Shown in pieces: positions 8,542-17,135 of a stretch of 64,000 nt of DNA (positions within the stretch are counted from its first letter, which is position 1; each line of letters opens with the position of its first letter). Source of the DNA: Thermoplasmata archaeon (GTDB lineage: Archaea > Thermoplasmatota > Thermoplasmata > UBA10834); assembly GCA_020696365.1 (NCBI GenBank), contig JAEHCM010000001.1, positions 374,025-438,024 of the forward strand, written 5' to 3'. Under the pieces are notes generated by a model. The model was not told where the DNA came from, ran no database searches, and saw only the letters and a list, made by a program, of their open reading frames with translations. The position numbers and the translations under genes are program-made.

Positions 8542-9435
8542 TTAGAATCCGAACAGAAGGAACAAGAGATTACCTGCGACGGTCGCCAGGACGAGTCCGG
8601 CGAATATGGGTACTATGAATGGTATCTTAGGTGTGACCCACACCTTTGATCTACCGTGTTCCCTCAACTTCAGCAGTTCCTTCGATGTATCCTCATCTAC
8701 TCTAGGGCGGGTGTAGATTCTGTGCTTCCCGTCTTCGACATGCTCCATGAGCCAGATGAACCCGGGAGCATCCGTACCTGAATCGACCATGTAACCGAGG
8801 AGCATCTGAGGGAACTTGATATCGCGGGACGCTAGGTTGCGTGCAAGGAATCCGAGTGGCAGGAACATGACGAGGATCGCCGCGTCTATCAGCACTGAGA
8901 ATGCAAATGGGAACAGCACGCTTGCAATCGGATCTAGTGGGACGATGAGGGGAAGACCGCCTATGGCTGGAACGAACGGAAAGACGATGGACAGTGCAAT
9001 CAACGCCTTCGCGTCCGCTCCGCCCTTGATGATGTCCAAGACGTACAATGCCACAAACACCATCATCATTACCGGGACCGCGAGAAGGGGCTGGAAGTAG
9101 CTGTCATCCGCCCACAAAACTCCCAGAGCTACCACGAAGATCAGTGCTATAGCGTACTTAACGACGGGAGCAATCCTGGCCAGTGCTGATTCGCCTTCGG
9201 TGTCGAGATACACATCTGATAGGATTGCGATGATTGGAACGAGAATGAGCGCGAACTCCGCACGTTCGTCGTCCATCTTCATTCTCAGCAAGATGAGGGC
9301 GATTCCAAGCAGGGAAAGGAATATCCAGAATCGGTTGGGTACTTGTCTTGTCCGGATATCCAGAAGTGAAGCGCATCCCAGAGTCGTTGCGGCTCCGAGA
9401 AGCGCGATGATACTGATGACCTCTGACGAATCCAC
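8542..9435 (-). CDS. A24-family prepilin/preflagellin peptidase
   Basis: A 297-residue integral membrane aspartic protease with about six to seven hydrophobic segments. The two expected catalytic aspartates are present: the first in LLDIRTRQVPN after the first membrane segment, the second in KGGADAKAL. This matches the FlaK/EppA-like archaeal branch, which removes class III signal peptides from pilins and archaellins at the cytoplasmic face. A hydrophilic stretch of about 70 residues lies before the last membrane segment. Possible substrates in this window are the pilin-like proteins at 52967-54408. Confidence 0.86.
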   Translation of the reverse strand: MDSSEVISIIALLGAATTLGCASLLDIRTRQVPNRFWIFLSLLGIALILLRMKMDDERAEFALILVPIIAILSDVYLDTEGESALARIAPVVKYAIALIFVVALGVLWADDSYFQPLLAVPVMMMVFVALYVLDIIKGGADAKALIALSIVFPFVPAIGGLPLIVPLDPIASVLFPFAFSVLIDAAILVMFLPLGFLARNLASRDIKFPQMLLGYMVDSGTDAPGFIWLMEHVEDGKHRIYTRPRVDEDTSKELLKLREHGRSKVWVTPKIPFIVPIFAGLVLATVAGNLLFLLFGF

Positions 9436-9491
9436 ACGGAATGATTAGAGTCGCCGTACTTAATCCATTCGAGGATGTGAGCTCGCGGCCG

Positions 9492-10511
9492 TCAATCGCA
9501 TAGGTCCAAGCCCAAATCCTCGGCGAAGACTACCGTCTTCCTGTACTCCGAAGGTTTGAGGGGCCGGGATATCTCTCGGTGTTCGCGCGCTCTGTGTGCG
9601 GGTCTGTACTGGGCCATGACGTTCACTCTGACTCCGCTTAAGTTGTCAGAAATCCAGCTGAGTATAGGCTTGGTGCAGCAGTCGATGTGAGTGGGCAGCA
9701 CAAGATGTCTGATGATCATCTCCGCATTCGACCTCGCGACTTTGTGATTTCGTCTGATGATTTCTGTGTAGTTCTCCACATTAGACAGACGTCTAGCGCA
9801 ATCATCGTTGCCGTACTTGAAATCGGTGAGATACACGTCTATGACGCCTTCGAGGAGTCTCAGCGTCGGCACGGTCAGGTACATATTGGAATTCCATATC
9901 TGAGGGGTCCGCGCGCTGCACTTCCCGAGGGTTTCGAGGATGAATCCGATATGAGAAGTGGGATCGCCGCCCACCCAATTGACATTCCTCGCCGAACCCT
10001 GCCACCTTTCGTTGTCCTGCGTACCTGCCTGAGAGGCCTTTCGCGCAATCACCTCGGCGAGGGTGACCGGTTCGATCCACTCCCCCGAATCAGGTCGTGT
10101 GGATATGTCCCAGTTCTGACAGAAAACGCAGTCGAAAGTACATCCTGAGAAGAATATCGTGTGAGACGGCACTAGATCCGGCTCCTCACCCATGTGCAGG
10201 AACTCGCTTGATATCCGTGTTTCCGATACTCCACAGTGACCGACCTCTCCTTCGGTCCTGTCTACTCCACATGCTCTCTCACATAAGGAGCAACTTCTGA
10301 GCATTCGGTTTGCCAGCTCGGTCTTCAAGTCAAGGAGTGAGGGTCCGCCCTGGCCCTTGGAGTGTCTCAACGCTTGTCCGTGGGCTTCCCAGAGGGTTGC
10401 TGTGTCAGCATCTAGATCGACATCTACGGTCTTGCGCTTCGATTCGAGGTACCTGGGCTCCGACGTGCCATCCAGAATGCCCCAATACCTAGTCAGCGGG
10501 TCTTCGGACAT
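9492..10511 (-). CDS. Radical SAM protein, PflX-like (COG1313 type)
   Basis: A 339-residue radical SAM protein. An N-terminal cysteine cluster (CSLCERACGVDR...GHCGVS) is followed by the SAM-radical motif CTFDCVFCQN and by NVNWVGGDPTSH, features of the PflX/COG1313 group related to pyruvate formate-lyase activating enzymes. The reaction is unknown. A TATA box (AATATTAAG, minus strand, near 10537-10546) lies about 30 nt before ATG 10511, so the mRNA is probably leaderless. Together with the gene at 7464 this makes two PflA-like radical SAM genes within 3 kb. Confidence 0.83.
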   Translation of the reverse strand: MSEDPLTRYWGILDGTSEPRYLESKRKTVDVDLDADTATLWEAHGQALRHSKGQGGPSLLDLKTELANRMLRSCSLCERACGVDRTEGEVGHCGVSETRISSEFLHMGEEPDLVPSHTIFFSGCTFDCVFCQNWDISTRPDSGEWIEPVTLAEVIARKASQAGTQDNERWQGSARNVNWVGGDPTSHIGFILETLGKCSARTPQIWNSNMYLTVPTLRLLEGVIDVYLTDFKYGNDDCARRLSNVENYTEIIRRNHKVARSNAEMIIRHLVLPTHIDCCTKPILSWISDNLSGVRVNVMAQYRPAHRAREHREISRPLKPSEYRKTVVFAEDLGLDLCD

Positions 10512-10771
10512 CTCGGGTCGTACTTGTCTCTGCGTATTCTTAATATTTTCATCTCCTCTGCTTTCTAGCGATCACTGAGATGGTCGCAGGTACAATCCCT
10601 GACATGTGCGGGGAGACATGCGACATGGCCTCTCAGATCCCCAAAGGGATGGTTTCAACACACGGTTCGGACGCAGAGGCATTTGGGGACCGGCAGGCTC
10701 ACACCTTCGCCGATTGCGCGCGTCGCTCGGCAAGCAACAAATAGGCAGATAATATAGTGGTTCAGGGTCAG

Positions 10772-11680
10772 ATGAGAATCTGCGTATACGGGGCGGGGTC
10801 GCTCGGGAGTGCCATCGGCGGCATGCTTGCAGAGCAGCACGATGTGGTTCTAATAGGACGAGCGGCAAACGTCGAAGCCATCCGGAAGAGCGGGTTGGAA
10901 CTCCGCGGCATCGTAAAGAAGAAGGTTGAGGCCGAGGCGCACCCGAGCATAGATGGACTCGCACCTCCCGACTTGATGCTTATAACGACGAAGTCATACA
11001 ACACGAGGGCGGTGGCAGAAGTATGCAGAGATTGGATAAATGCCGACACCAAGGTGTTGACGCTCCAGAACGGGCTGGGCAACATCGAGACACTCCGCGA
11101 ATGGCTCGGACAGTCCGTCATCTGTGGTACCACGACTATGGGCGCATCTCTCGCGTCCCCTGGAATCGTTCAGATAGCGGGAGTTGGCAGAACGATTATC
11201 GGTGCTGACATCGACAGGGAGTCTGCAGTCTACATCTCATCCATCTTCAGGAAGGCTGGCATGCCGTCCTCCGTTGAGAGGGAAATAGATGGCGAGGTAT
11301 GGGCAAAGGCAATCGTGAACGCATCCATCAACCCCCTGACCGCGGTGCTGCGGGTGGCGAACGGAGCATTGCTCGAAAGCAGGACGACCTCCAGGCTTAT
11401 GTCTGAGATATGTCTCGAGTGTGAGGCTGTGGCGAATGCGGCAGGGATCAGTCTGCCCGTGGCATCTGTTTACAAGCGGGCACGGGCCGTGGCGCAGGAG
11501 ACCGCGCACAATCGGTCGAGCATGCTGAGGGATATCGAACTCGGTCGCAAAACCGAGATATCGAGCATAAACGGACACATGTGCCTGATCGGCGCGAGGG
11601 TCGGAGTGGCCACACCGTTGAACAGGGCCCTCGTTGCGATGGTGGAGAGTCTGGAGTCACGGCCCGCAGAGAAAGGTTAA
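10772..11680 (+). CDS. panE: 2-dehydropantoate 2-reductase-like (PanE/ApbA family)
   Basis: A 302-residue NAD(P)H-dependent reductase. The Rossmann motif VYGAGSLGSAIGG is at the N terminus, NGLGN sits mid-protein, and the C-terminal domain has the KAIVNASINPLTA segment whose lysine acts in PanE catalysis, followed by ERxAR-like helices and LGRKTEISSINGH. It would reduce ketopantoate to pantoate for coenzyme A. ATG 10772 was chosen over GTG 10757 because the TATA-like ATAATATAG at 10749-10757 is then a normal distance upstream and the Rossmann strand begins immediately. Some archaea use a different reductase, so the substrate is inferred. Confidence 0.85.
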   Translation: MRICVYGAGSLGSAIGGMLAEQHDVVLIGRAANVEAIRKSGLELRGIVKKKVEAEAHPSIDGLAPPDLMLITTKSYNTRAVAEVCRDWINADTKVLTLQNGLGNIETLREWLGQSVICGTTTMGASLASPGIVQIAGVGRTIIGADIDRESAVYISSIFRKAGMPSSVEREIDGEVWAKAIVNASINPLTAVLRVANGALLESRTTSRLMSEICLECEAVANAAGISLPVASVYKRARAVAQETAHNRSSMLRDIELGRKTEISSINGHMCLIGARVGVATPLNRALVAMVESLESRPAEKG

Positions 11681-11716
11681 TATCGTAACATCGTACTCTT
11701 TGAATCCGGTGGCAAG

Positions 11717-12355
11717 ATGGTAGACGTTAAAGAGCTGGCAGCAAATGCTAAGATACTAAGGAAGAAAGGCCTGAGCGTCCGCGATGTGGCGGATGAACTG
11801 CACCTTTCCATTGACACTGTCAATTATCTCGTGGAATACGGTCCGGAAGGTCTTCCACCATCCGACGTGAAGATAGGATGGAGATCAGTGGGAGTCTCGG
11901 GGTACAGGATTGGACTGATGTCCGAGCTGATGGCCGACATAGCCCTCGAAGAACTGGGCAAGCAGGACCAGGATGCAGAGGTTGTTCTCGGCGTGTCCAT
12001 CAACGGTATACCGTTCGCCGCGAAGCTGTCCGAGATTCTCGGCATCGACTGCGGTGTGTACAGACCCCACGCGGAGAGTCAGAGCGGCGGCGCTTTCAGT
12101 TCGAACTACGCCTCGGTCGGAAACGGCAAGAAGATCATCATCGTGGATGATGTGCTGAGCACTGGTGCCACGATCAAGGGAGCGATAACCGACATCAAAG
12201 AAGCCGGTGGGGTGCCCGTCCTCACCCTCGTACTGGTCAACAAGGGCAGCCTGAACGAGATTGACGGCGTACCGTTAAGGGGGCTTATCAGGGCCAGGTC
12301 TATCGGAGGCACCATCCTCGGAGGCGGCGGAAAGAAGAGCTTTCCGTACAGTTAA
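11717..12355 (+). CDS. gfcR: PRPP-binding regulator/orotate phosphoribosyltransferase-like protein (GfcR type)
   Basis: A 212-residue protein with an N-terminal helix-turn-helix (about residues 5-40: AKILRKKGLSVRDVADELHL) joined to a type I phosphoribosyltransferase domain. The PRPP loop IIIVDDVLSTGATIKGA is intact. This domain order is that of GfcR, the PyrE-like glycolytic regulator of haloarchaea, rather than of a true PyrE. It is convergent with pgk and the stops overlap by 4 nt. Regulation of sugar metabolism is inferred from family and context. Confidence 0.84.
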   Translation: MVDVKELAANAKILRKKGLSVRDVADELHLSIDTVNYLVEYGPEGLPPSDVKIGWRSVGVSGYRIGLMSELMADIALEELGKQDQDAEVVLGVSINGIPFAAKLSEILGIDCGVYRPHAESQSGGAFSSNYASVGNGKKIIIVDDVLSTGATIKGAITDIKEAGGVPVLTLVLVNKGSLNEIDGVPLRGLIRARSIGGTILGGGGKKSFPYS

Positions 12356-13653
12356 CCTCGGTTCGCAGAAGCCCTAAGAGCGTCGATGACTGGCATGCTC
12401 TTACCGAGTATCATGCGCTCTATCGCCCCACCCCCTGTGCTGACGTAGGAGAACCGCTCGCTCATGCCAAGCTGGCTCGCCGCCGCACCGGAATGTCCCC
12501 CTCCGATGACGGAGTATGCTCCTGACGAAGCTATGGCTTCGAACAGTTCGCGTGTACCTGTGGCGAACCCCTTCCTCTCATATACGCCTGGCGGGCCGGA
12601 CAGGAACACCGTCTTCGACAGCGCGACGATGTCCTTGAACTTCTCAATCGTCACGGAGCCTATGTCGAGTATCGCTGCTTCCTCAGGCAGGTCATCGAGA
12701 GGATATTCCATCCGTTTTCCGCCCTCCTCGACGGCACAGTCGACCGGCAAGGTGATCTTGCCCCCGTGGCTGTCGATCAAGGTTCTCGCGGTCTCTTTGA
12801 TCTTGTCAGTGACGTCTCGACGCGCGAGTCTCTCTGTACCTGAGCCTATCTTGTGGCCCATGATCCACTGAAAGATGTATCCGGCCAGGCCTGCGATGAG
12901 CACGTGGTCGACACGGTCGGATTCAGCCAACCTTCTTATCACCGGAAGGGCGTCTACGAACTTGGTGCCACCGAACACGAACGTGGCTGGCCTTGAAGGG
13001 TTGTGGAGGATTTCGAAAACAGCCCTCACTTCCTTCTCCATCAGCCTTCCAACGGCGGAAGGCAGAACCGTGGTGAACCCTAATAGGGACGCATGCGACC
13101 TGTGAGCCGATGCGAACGCATCATTCACAAACAGGTCGAACTTGGGGGCAAGGGCCTTCACCATGGGAGATTGTGCATGCTCCTCAGGCGTTAGCTTGAG
13201 TTGCTCCCCCGAGAAATTCCTCACATTCTGCAGAAGAATGCACCCTCCTTCCCCCAGAGAATCGATGGCCTTCTTCGCGTGAGGTCCGAATGTGTCGTTG
13301 ACATACCTCACCTTCTTGCCGGAGTACTTGCTCAGCCAGTCTGCATGTTCGTTAAGCGGGATGAAGTCGTAGTCGCCCGGTCGTCCTTGATGTGCAAGAA
13401 TCGCTAACCTAGCTCCACGGTCGATCAGCTCCCTTACCGTCGGAACGGAGGAAGCGATTTTCGACCCGTTCTCGACCTTCAATGTGTGCTCATCGACAGG
13501 CGAGTTAATGTCTACCCTCAGAAGAACCCGCTTGCCTCTGATATCAAGATCATCCAGCGTCAGGAATCCCAGAGAAGATCCCGAGGAGGAAGTCTCTCCA
13601 TCGTCCTCTCCTGGACCGTCTCTCCTGTTTGAACTCGCTGACCTGCCGTTCAT
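12352..13653 (-). CDS. pgk: Phosphoglycerate kinase
   Basis: A 433-residue archaeal-type phosphoglycerate kinase, which interconverts 1,3-bisphosphoglycerate and 3-phosphoglycerate. Motifs: RVLLRVDINSPVD (substrate site), AILAHQGRPG, LLQNVRNFSGE, FVNDAFASAHRSHAS, FVFGGTKF and the nucleotide loop SVIGGGHSGAA. About 30 residues at the N terminus are a serine- and acidic-rich extension not usual in the family; no later methionine would remove it without losing the first conserved strand. A TATA-like GATTTATAG (minus strand) near 13730-13740 fits a leader of roughly 55 nt. Confidence 0.95.
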   Translation of the reverse strand: MNGRSASSNRRDGPGEDDGETSSSGSSLGFLTLDDLDIRGKRVLLRVDINSPVDEHTLKVENGSKIASSVPTVRELIDRGARLAILAHQGRPGDYDFIPLNEHADWLSKYSGKKVRYVNDTFGPHAKKAIDSLGEGGCILLQNVRNFSGEQLKLTPEEHAQSPMVKALAPKFDLFVNDAFASAHRSHASLLGFTTVLPSAVGRLMEKEVRAVFEILHNPSRPATFVFGGTKFVDALPVIRRLAESDRVDHVLIAGLAGYIFQWIMGHKIGSGTERLARRDVTDKIKETARTLIDSHGGKITLPVDCAVEEGGKRMEYPLDDLPEEAAILDIGSVTIEKFKDIVALSKTVFLSGPPGVYERKGFATGTRELFEAIASSGAYSVIGGGHSGAAASQLGMSERFSYVSTGGGAIERMILGKSMPVIDALRASANRG

Positions 13654-13856
13654 AATCCCAGCCCCCCGATGCCCTGAATTCGTCGGTAATCAGGCGCTAC
13701 GGCGCCCTCGTTCTACCGGATTGGGTCGAGGCTATAAATCATTGACGAAATTATCAGCGGTGGATGCAGCACAGAAAGTATTTAGATGGGGGAGTCTGAT
13801 TGCTATGACTAGGCATGAAATCCAGATGTGTTTTCCACGCCTCGTATTGCTAGGAA

Positions 13857-15017
13857 GTGTTCAGATTGAAAGCAATTGAGATCAGCAAGCTTCTCGTGAA
13901 GGATGTCATGAGCACGCCTCGAATAACCGTTAGCAAAGGCGCGACGGTATCTGAAGTCATATCTCGAATGAAGAAAGAGCGCGTCAGGGAGATTCCAGTC
14001 ATCGAGGACGGAAAGCCACTCGGGCTCGTCAGCTACTACTCTCTGTTGTCGAGGAGGAACTTGCCTCTTTCCGCCAAGGTCGAGCATATAATGGTCCCCT
14101 GCCCGAAGCTGGAAGAGGATATGACCATCGTGAGCGCCGCTGAGGAGCTCATGTCGACTGGCGTGAGAGGGGCTCCCGTGGTGAGAAACCACAAACTCGT
14201 GGGATTCCTGTCACGGACGGACATCATCCGGGTGATATCCAAGATGGACGAGCTGAGACGCAGAACGGCGGGGTCGATAATGAGCACGGCCCCGGTCTCT
14301 GTCGTTGAGAGCGAACCTGTGAGAAATGCTCAGATCCTCATGAAGAGCTTGAACGAGAAAACGCTCCCAGTCGTCGCAGATCAGGATCTACTCATTGGAG
14401 CGATCGGAATGACGGAGATATTGAATGTCGTCTGGTCCCCAAGAGGGTCGAAACCCCCGAACGAAGTGAGGGGGGACAGAAAGCCTGCAGATGTGCGGGT
14501 GGGCAGTGTCATGAACAAGCACCCCGTTTCCGTGTCCCCTGCCGACACTCTCGACAAGGTCGTCTCCATCATGGTCTCGAAGAATCTTTCCACATTGTTC
14601 GTCGCTGAGGAGATGAGACTGGTCGGCGTCGTATCGCATACCGACATCATGGAGCAGATTATCAGCCTTAGGCCTCAGGAAGGTGTCTACGTGCAAATCA
14701 CGGGCCTCGACGCGGAGGACCCCGAGGTCTACGAGATCATGTATGATCTCATCGGCAGGTCGATGAAGAGGATTGACAAGATGGAACCTCCGAAGGTCCT
14801 CTCCGTCCACGTGACCTCCTACCATCAGGACGGTCTTAAGAGTAAGTCCAGCCTCGGCGCTAGGCTGACCACCGACATGGGGATGTACTACTCAAAGGCC
14901 AGTGATTGGGACCTGTATCGGTCGCTGGATACCGCTCTCAACATGATGGAGAAGAACATCAAGAAGGAGCGGGAGAAGAAACGCCTGGACGCCAGGAAGA
15001 GAAGACCGAACCTATAG
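13857..15017 (+). CDS. Four-CBS-domain protein with C-terminal ribosome-hibernation-like domain
   Basis: A 386-residue soluble protein. Four CBS motifs form two Bateman modules over about residues 10-275, each with the signature VMSTPRITV..., HIMVPCPKLE..., SIMSTAPVSV... and VMNKHPVSVSPADTL. CBS pairs bind adenine nucleotides and report energy state. The remaining 110 residues (from VYVQITGLDAEDPEVYE) alternate strand and amphipathic helix and end in a very basic helix rich in lysine; this resembles the HPF/S30AE fold of ribosome hibernation factors, but that is a tentative reading. The start is GTG 13857. Its stop overlaps the convergent deacetylase gene by 6 nt. Confidence 0.82.
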   Translation: MFRLKAIEISKLLVKDVMSTPRITVSKGATVSEVISRMKKERVREIPVIEDGKPLGLVSYYSLLSRRNLPLSAKVEHIMVPCPKLEEDMTIVSAAEELMSTGVRGAPVVRNHKLVGFLSRTDIIRVISKMDELRRRTAGSIMSTAPVSVVESEPVRNAQILMKSLNEKTLPVVADQDLLIGAIGMTEILNVVWSPRGSKPPNEVRGDRKPADVRVGSVMNKHPVSVSPADTLDKVVSIMVSKNLSTLFVAEEMRLVGVVSHTDIMEQIISLRPQEGVYVQITGLDAEDPEVYEIMYDLIGRSMKRIDKMEPPKVLSVHVTSYHQDGLKSKSSLGARLTTDMGMYYSKASDWDLYRSLDTALNMMEKNIKKEREKKRLDARKRRPNL

Positions 15018-16019
15018 GTCCCAGTGTTCGGAGGCGTTCTTTCTGCACTGTTCGATGGCGTTGCGTCCTAGACAGCTGTCATCCAACACGTCGGCGAACT
15101 CCAGGGGGACATCCACGCCCCTGAGGACGCCGACAACGCCGGCCACCACCTCCGAGAGGGCAGGGACATCGTATCCACCTTCCAGGAAGAAGGTGACCCT
15201 CTTCGCGCAAATCTCCGAAAGGCGCACCAGCTCCATCGCTCCTCTTACGTGACCTGTGGATGAGAGGCTCATGGACGCAAGCGGATCCCTGTAATGGCCG
15301 TCGACTCCTAGGCTGACAAGTATGGCGTCGGGTGAGAACTGCTGGACGATCGGCAGGACGATATCGGAGTAAGCGCAGTCGTATGTCGAATCCCCGCAAC
15401 CCGAAGCCAATGGCAAGTTGATTGTGAACCCCTCTCCGTCGCCCTTTCCTAGGAAATCGGCGCTCCCCGTTCCCGGGAAGATGCCAGTTTGATGTATTGA
15501 GATGTAGAGCACATCGGATCTCTCTGCGAAGACATGTTCTGTGCCGTTCCCGTGATGTACATCGGAATCGACAATCGCAATCCTCTTGTCTCCACGATCT
15601 AGCAGATGGGCAGCGGCAATAGCTATGTTGTTGAAGTAGCAGAAGCCCATCCCGTAGTTCGGGCCTGCGTGATGGCCTGGGGGCCTCGTCAAGGCAAACG
15701 ACGGCTCCTCTTCCTTCTCTGAGTGCGTCACTGCGTCTATCGCACATTCAGCCGACAGGGCTGCAATAGCGTATGTGTCACGATGGACGGATGTGTCCAT
15801 GGTGATGTTGCATTCACCACACGTGCGAATGAATTCTACGTAATCCTCATCGTGTATGAGCCCGAGATGTTCCGCACTCCCCGTTTTCGAACGGATTATG
15901 TCTTCCCATAGTCCGTGGTGCTTCAGTTTCTGGACTATGCCCTTCAACCTCTCTGGAGACTCCGGATGGAACGGGCTCTGGATATGATCATAGAACTCCT
16001 CGTTGAAGAAGACCGCCAC
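15012..16019 (-). CDS. Histone deacetylase-family amidohydrolase (AcuC/HdaH-like)
   Basis: A 335-residue zinc hydrolase of the arginase/deacetylase fold. Catalytic landmarks are present: TRPPGHHAGP (the paired histidines), the zinc ligands in DSDVHHGNGTEH, IHQTGIFPGTG, the third ligand region SLGVDGHYRDP, and LEGGYDV near the C terminus. Members remove acetyl groups from lysines or polyamines. The substrate cannot be told from sequence; archaeal choices include acetylated chromatin proteins, acetyl-CoA synthetase and acetylpolyamines. It is convergent with the four-CBS gene. Confidence 0.9.
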   Translation of the reverse strand: MAVFFNEEFYDHIQSPFHPESPERLKGIVQKLKHHGLWEDIIRSKTGSAEHLGLIHDEDYVEFIRTCGECNITMDTSVHRDTYAIAALSAECAIDAVTHSEKEEEPSFALTRPPGHHAGPNYGMGFCYFNNIAIAAAHLLDRGDKRIAIVDSDVHHGNGTEHVFAERSDVLYISIHQTGIFPGTGSADFLGKGDGEGFTINLPLASGCGDSTYDCAYSDIVLPIVQQFSPDAILVSLGVDGHYRDPLASMSLSSTGHVRGAMELVRLSEICAKRVTFFLEGGYDVPALSEVVAGVVGVLRGVDVPLEFADVLDDSCLGRNAIEQCRKNASEHWDL

Positions 16020-16125
16020 GTCCCCTTGAACCAGATGAGCGTAAATAATGGTTTTCCAAATCCCGCCCAGTCGCTCCTCGCGACATTTTTATTTAGAGGT
16101 ATCACATTTTATGGTCCGGAATGAC

Positions 16126-16719
16126 ATGGCAACATCGGAAGTAGTTTATTTCGACCGGCCCGGCAAGGAGAACACGGATGCGGTTCTCGATGCCGTGGAG
16201 CGGTGTTTGAAGCGAACCGGAATCGGACACGTCGTCGTGGCGAGCAACTCTGGCGAGACAGCTTCCAAGGTCCTTTCCAAACTCGCTGGTTCAGATGTCC
16301 GGATCGTGGTCGTCACTTCCCACGCTGGATTCTCAGGGGAGGGTATTGTCGACATGGATGCCAAAACCGAAGAGAGGCTCACACAATCAGGGGCCAAGGT
16401 CGTGAGGTCTTCTCACGCTCTCTCCGGCTTGGAGCGGTCCGTGACCAATAAGCTTGGAGGGTCGTCTCGGGTCGAGGCGATATCCCAAGCGCTTAGATCT
16501 CTGTTCGGGCAGGGACTGAAGGTATGTGTCGAGGTGGCGGTCATGGCGGCGGATAACGGAGCGATCCCGTGTGGCGATCTTGAGGTCGCAGTCATCGGAG
16601 GCACCGGGGAAGGGGCCGATACTGCCTGCGTGATTAGACCTGCGCACGCGAATTCATTCTTCAACATGGAAGTGCGAGAAATCATCACAATCCCGAGAGC
16701 TAGACAGAAAAAGGGATAG
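16126..16719 (+). CDS. Stand-alone pyruvate kinase C-terminal (alpha/beta) domain protein
   Basis: A 197-residue protein matching the C-terminal regulatory domain of pyruvate kinase with no catalytic barrel. Recognisable elements are [28 protein letters not shown] and, near the end, the glycine-rich [15 protein letters not shown]. Archaeal homologues are known as single-domain proteins of unknown role. ATG 16126 was preferred because a TATA box (TTTTATTTA, about 16086-16094) lies 32-40 nt upstream; ATG 16111 is possible and adds five residues. The upstream GTG-initiated reading overlaps the promoter. Confidence 0.8.
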   Translation: MATSEVVYFDRPGKENTDAVLDAVERCLKRTGIGHVVVASNSGETASKVLSKLAGSDVRIVVVTSHAGFSGEGIVDMDAKTEERLTQSGAKVVRSSHALSGLERSVTNKLGGSSRVEAISQALRSLFGQGLKVCVEVAVMAADNGAIPCGDLEVAVIGGTGEGADTACVIRPAHANSFFNMEVREIITIPRARQKKG

Positions 16720-16751
16720 AAATAAGTCCTCTGACGAGATTCCGTGTTCCG

Positions 16752-17135
16752 ATGGACGCGGTAGAATTAGCGTTGCTCTTGGTAGCGGTGATGATCGTCC
16801 TGCTCGTTTTCTATGCCAGCGCAGCTGTGGTCTCTCAAGACTGGTCAGCGAGTCCTGAGCATCTCTTGCGACTGTTGGTCGTTTCGCTCGTCTTCGTATT
16901 CGTCGTCTCTGCAGTAAGCAACATGAGCCGGGAACAAGTCTTCTCCGATTTGCTGCTCCTACTGTCCTTTGTCGTCCTTGTGGTGGTCGTGAGGTTCATC
17001 CTGGTGGAGGAGCTTGCGGTTTCAGATGACTGGCTGGCTTCTATGATCGTATCACTGATCGGTGTGACGCTGATATTCATGATCGATGCTCTCATGGACG
17101 CCCTTTTTGACCTGAGCCTTCCATCGATTGTCTAG
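16752..17135 (+). CDS. Small integral membrane protein of unknown function
   Basis: A 127-residue, very hydrophobic protein with four predicted membrane helices: about residues 5-28, 41-58, 63-85 and 96-118, separated by short polar loops containing SQDWSASPEHL, NMSREQVFSD and VSDDWL. No family motif was recognised. It begins 32 nt after the PK-domain gene on the same strand and ends 4 nt inside the convergent M24 peptidase gene. The acidic short loops and lack of charged residues within helices argue against a transporter. Confidence 0.7.
   Translation: MDAVELALLLVAVMIVLLVFYASAAVVSQDWSASPEHLLRLLVVSLVFVFVVSAVSNMSREQVFSDLLLLLSFVVLVVVVRFILVEELAVSDDWLASMIVSLIGVTLIFMIDALMDALFDLSLPSIV

Noticed and set aside
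10580..10744. A 54-codon plus-strand frame (MVAGTIPDMCGETCDMASQ...) between the PflX-like and panE genes
   Set aside because: Its TATA-like upstream sequence is better explained as the minus-strand promoter of the PflX-like gene, its composition is unlike neighbouring proteins, and its end runs into the panE promoter.
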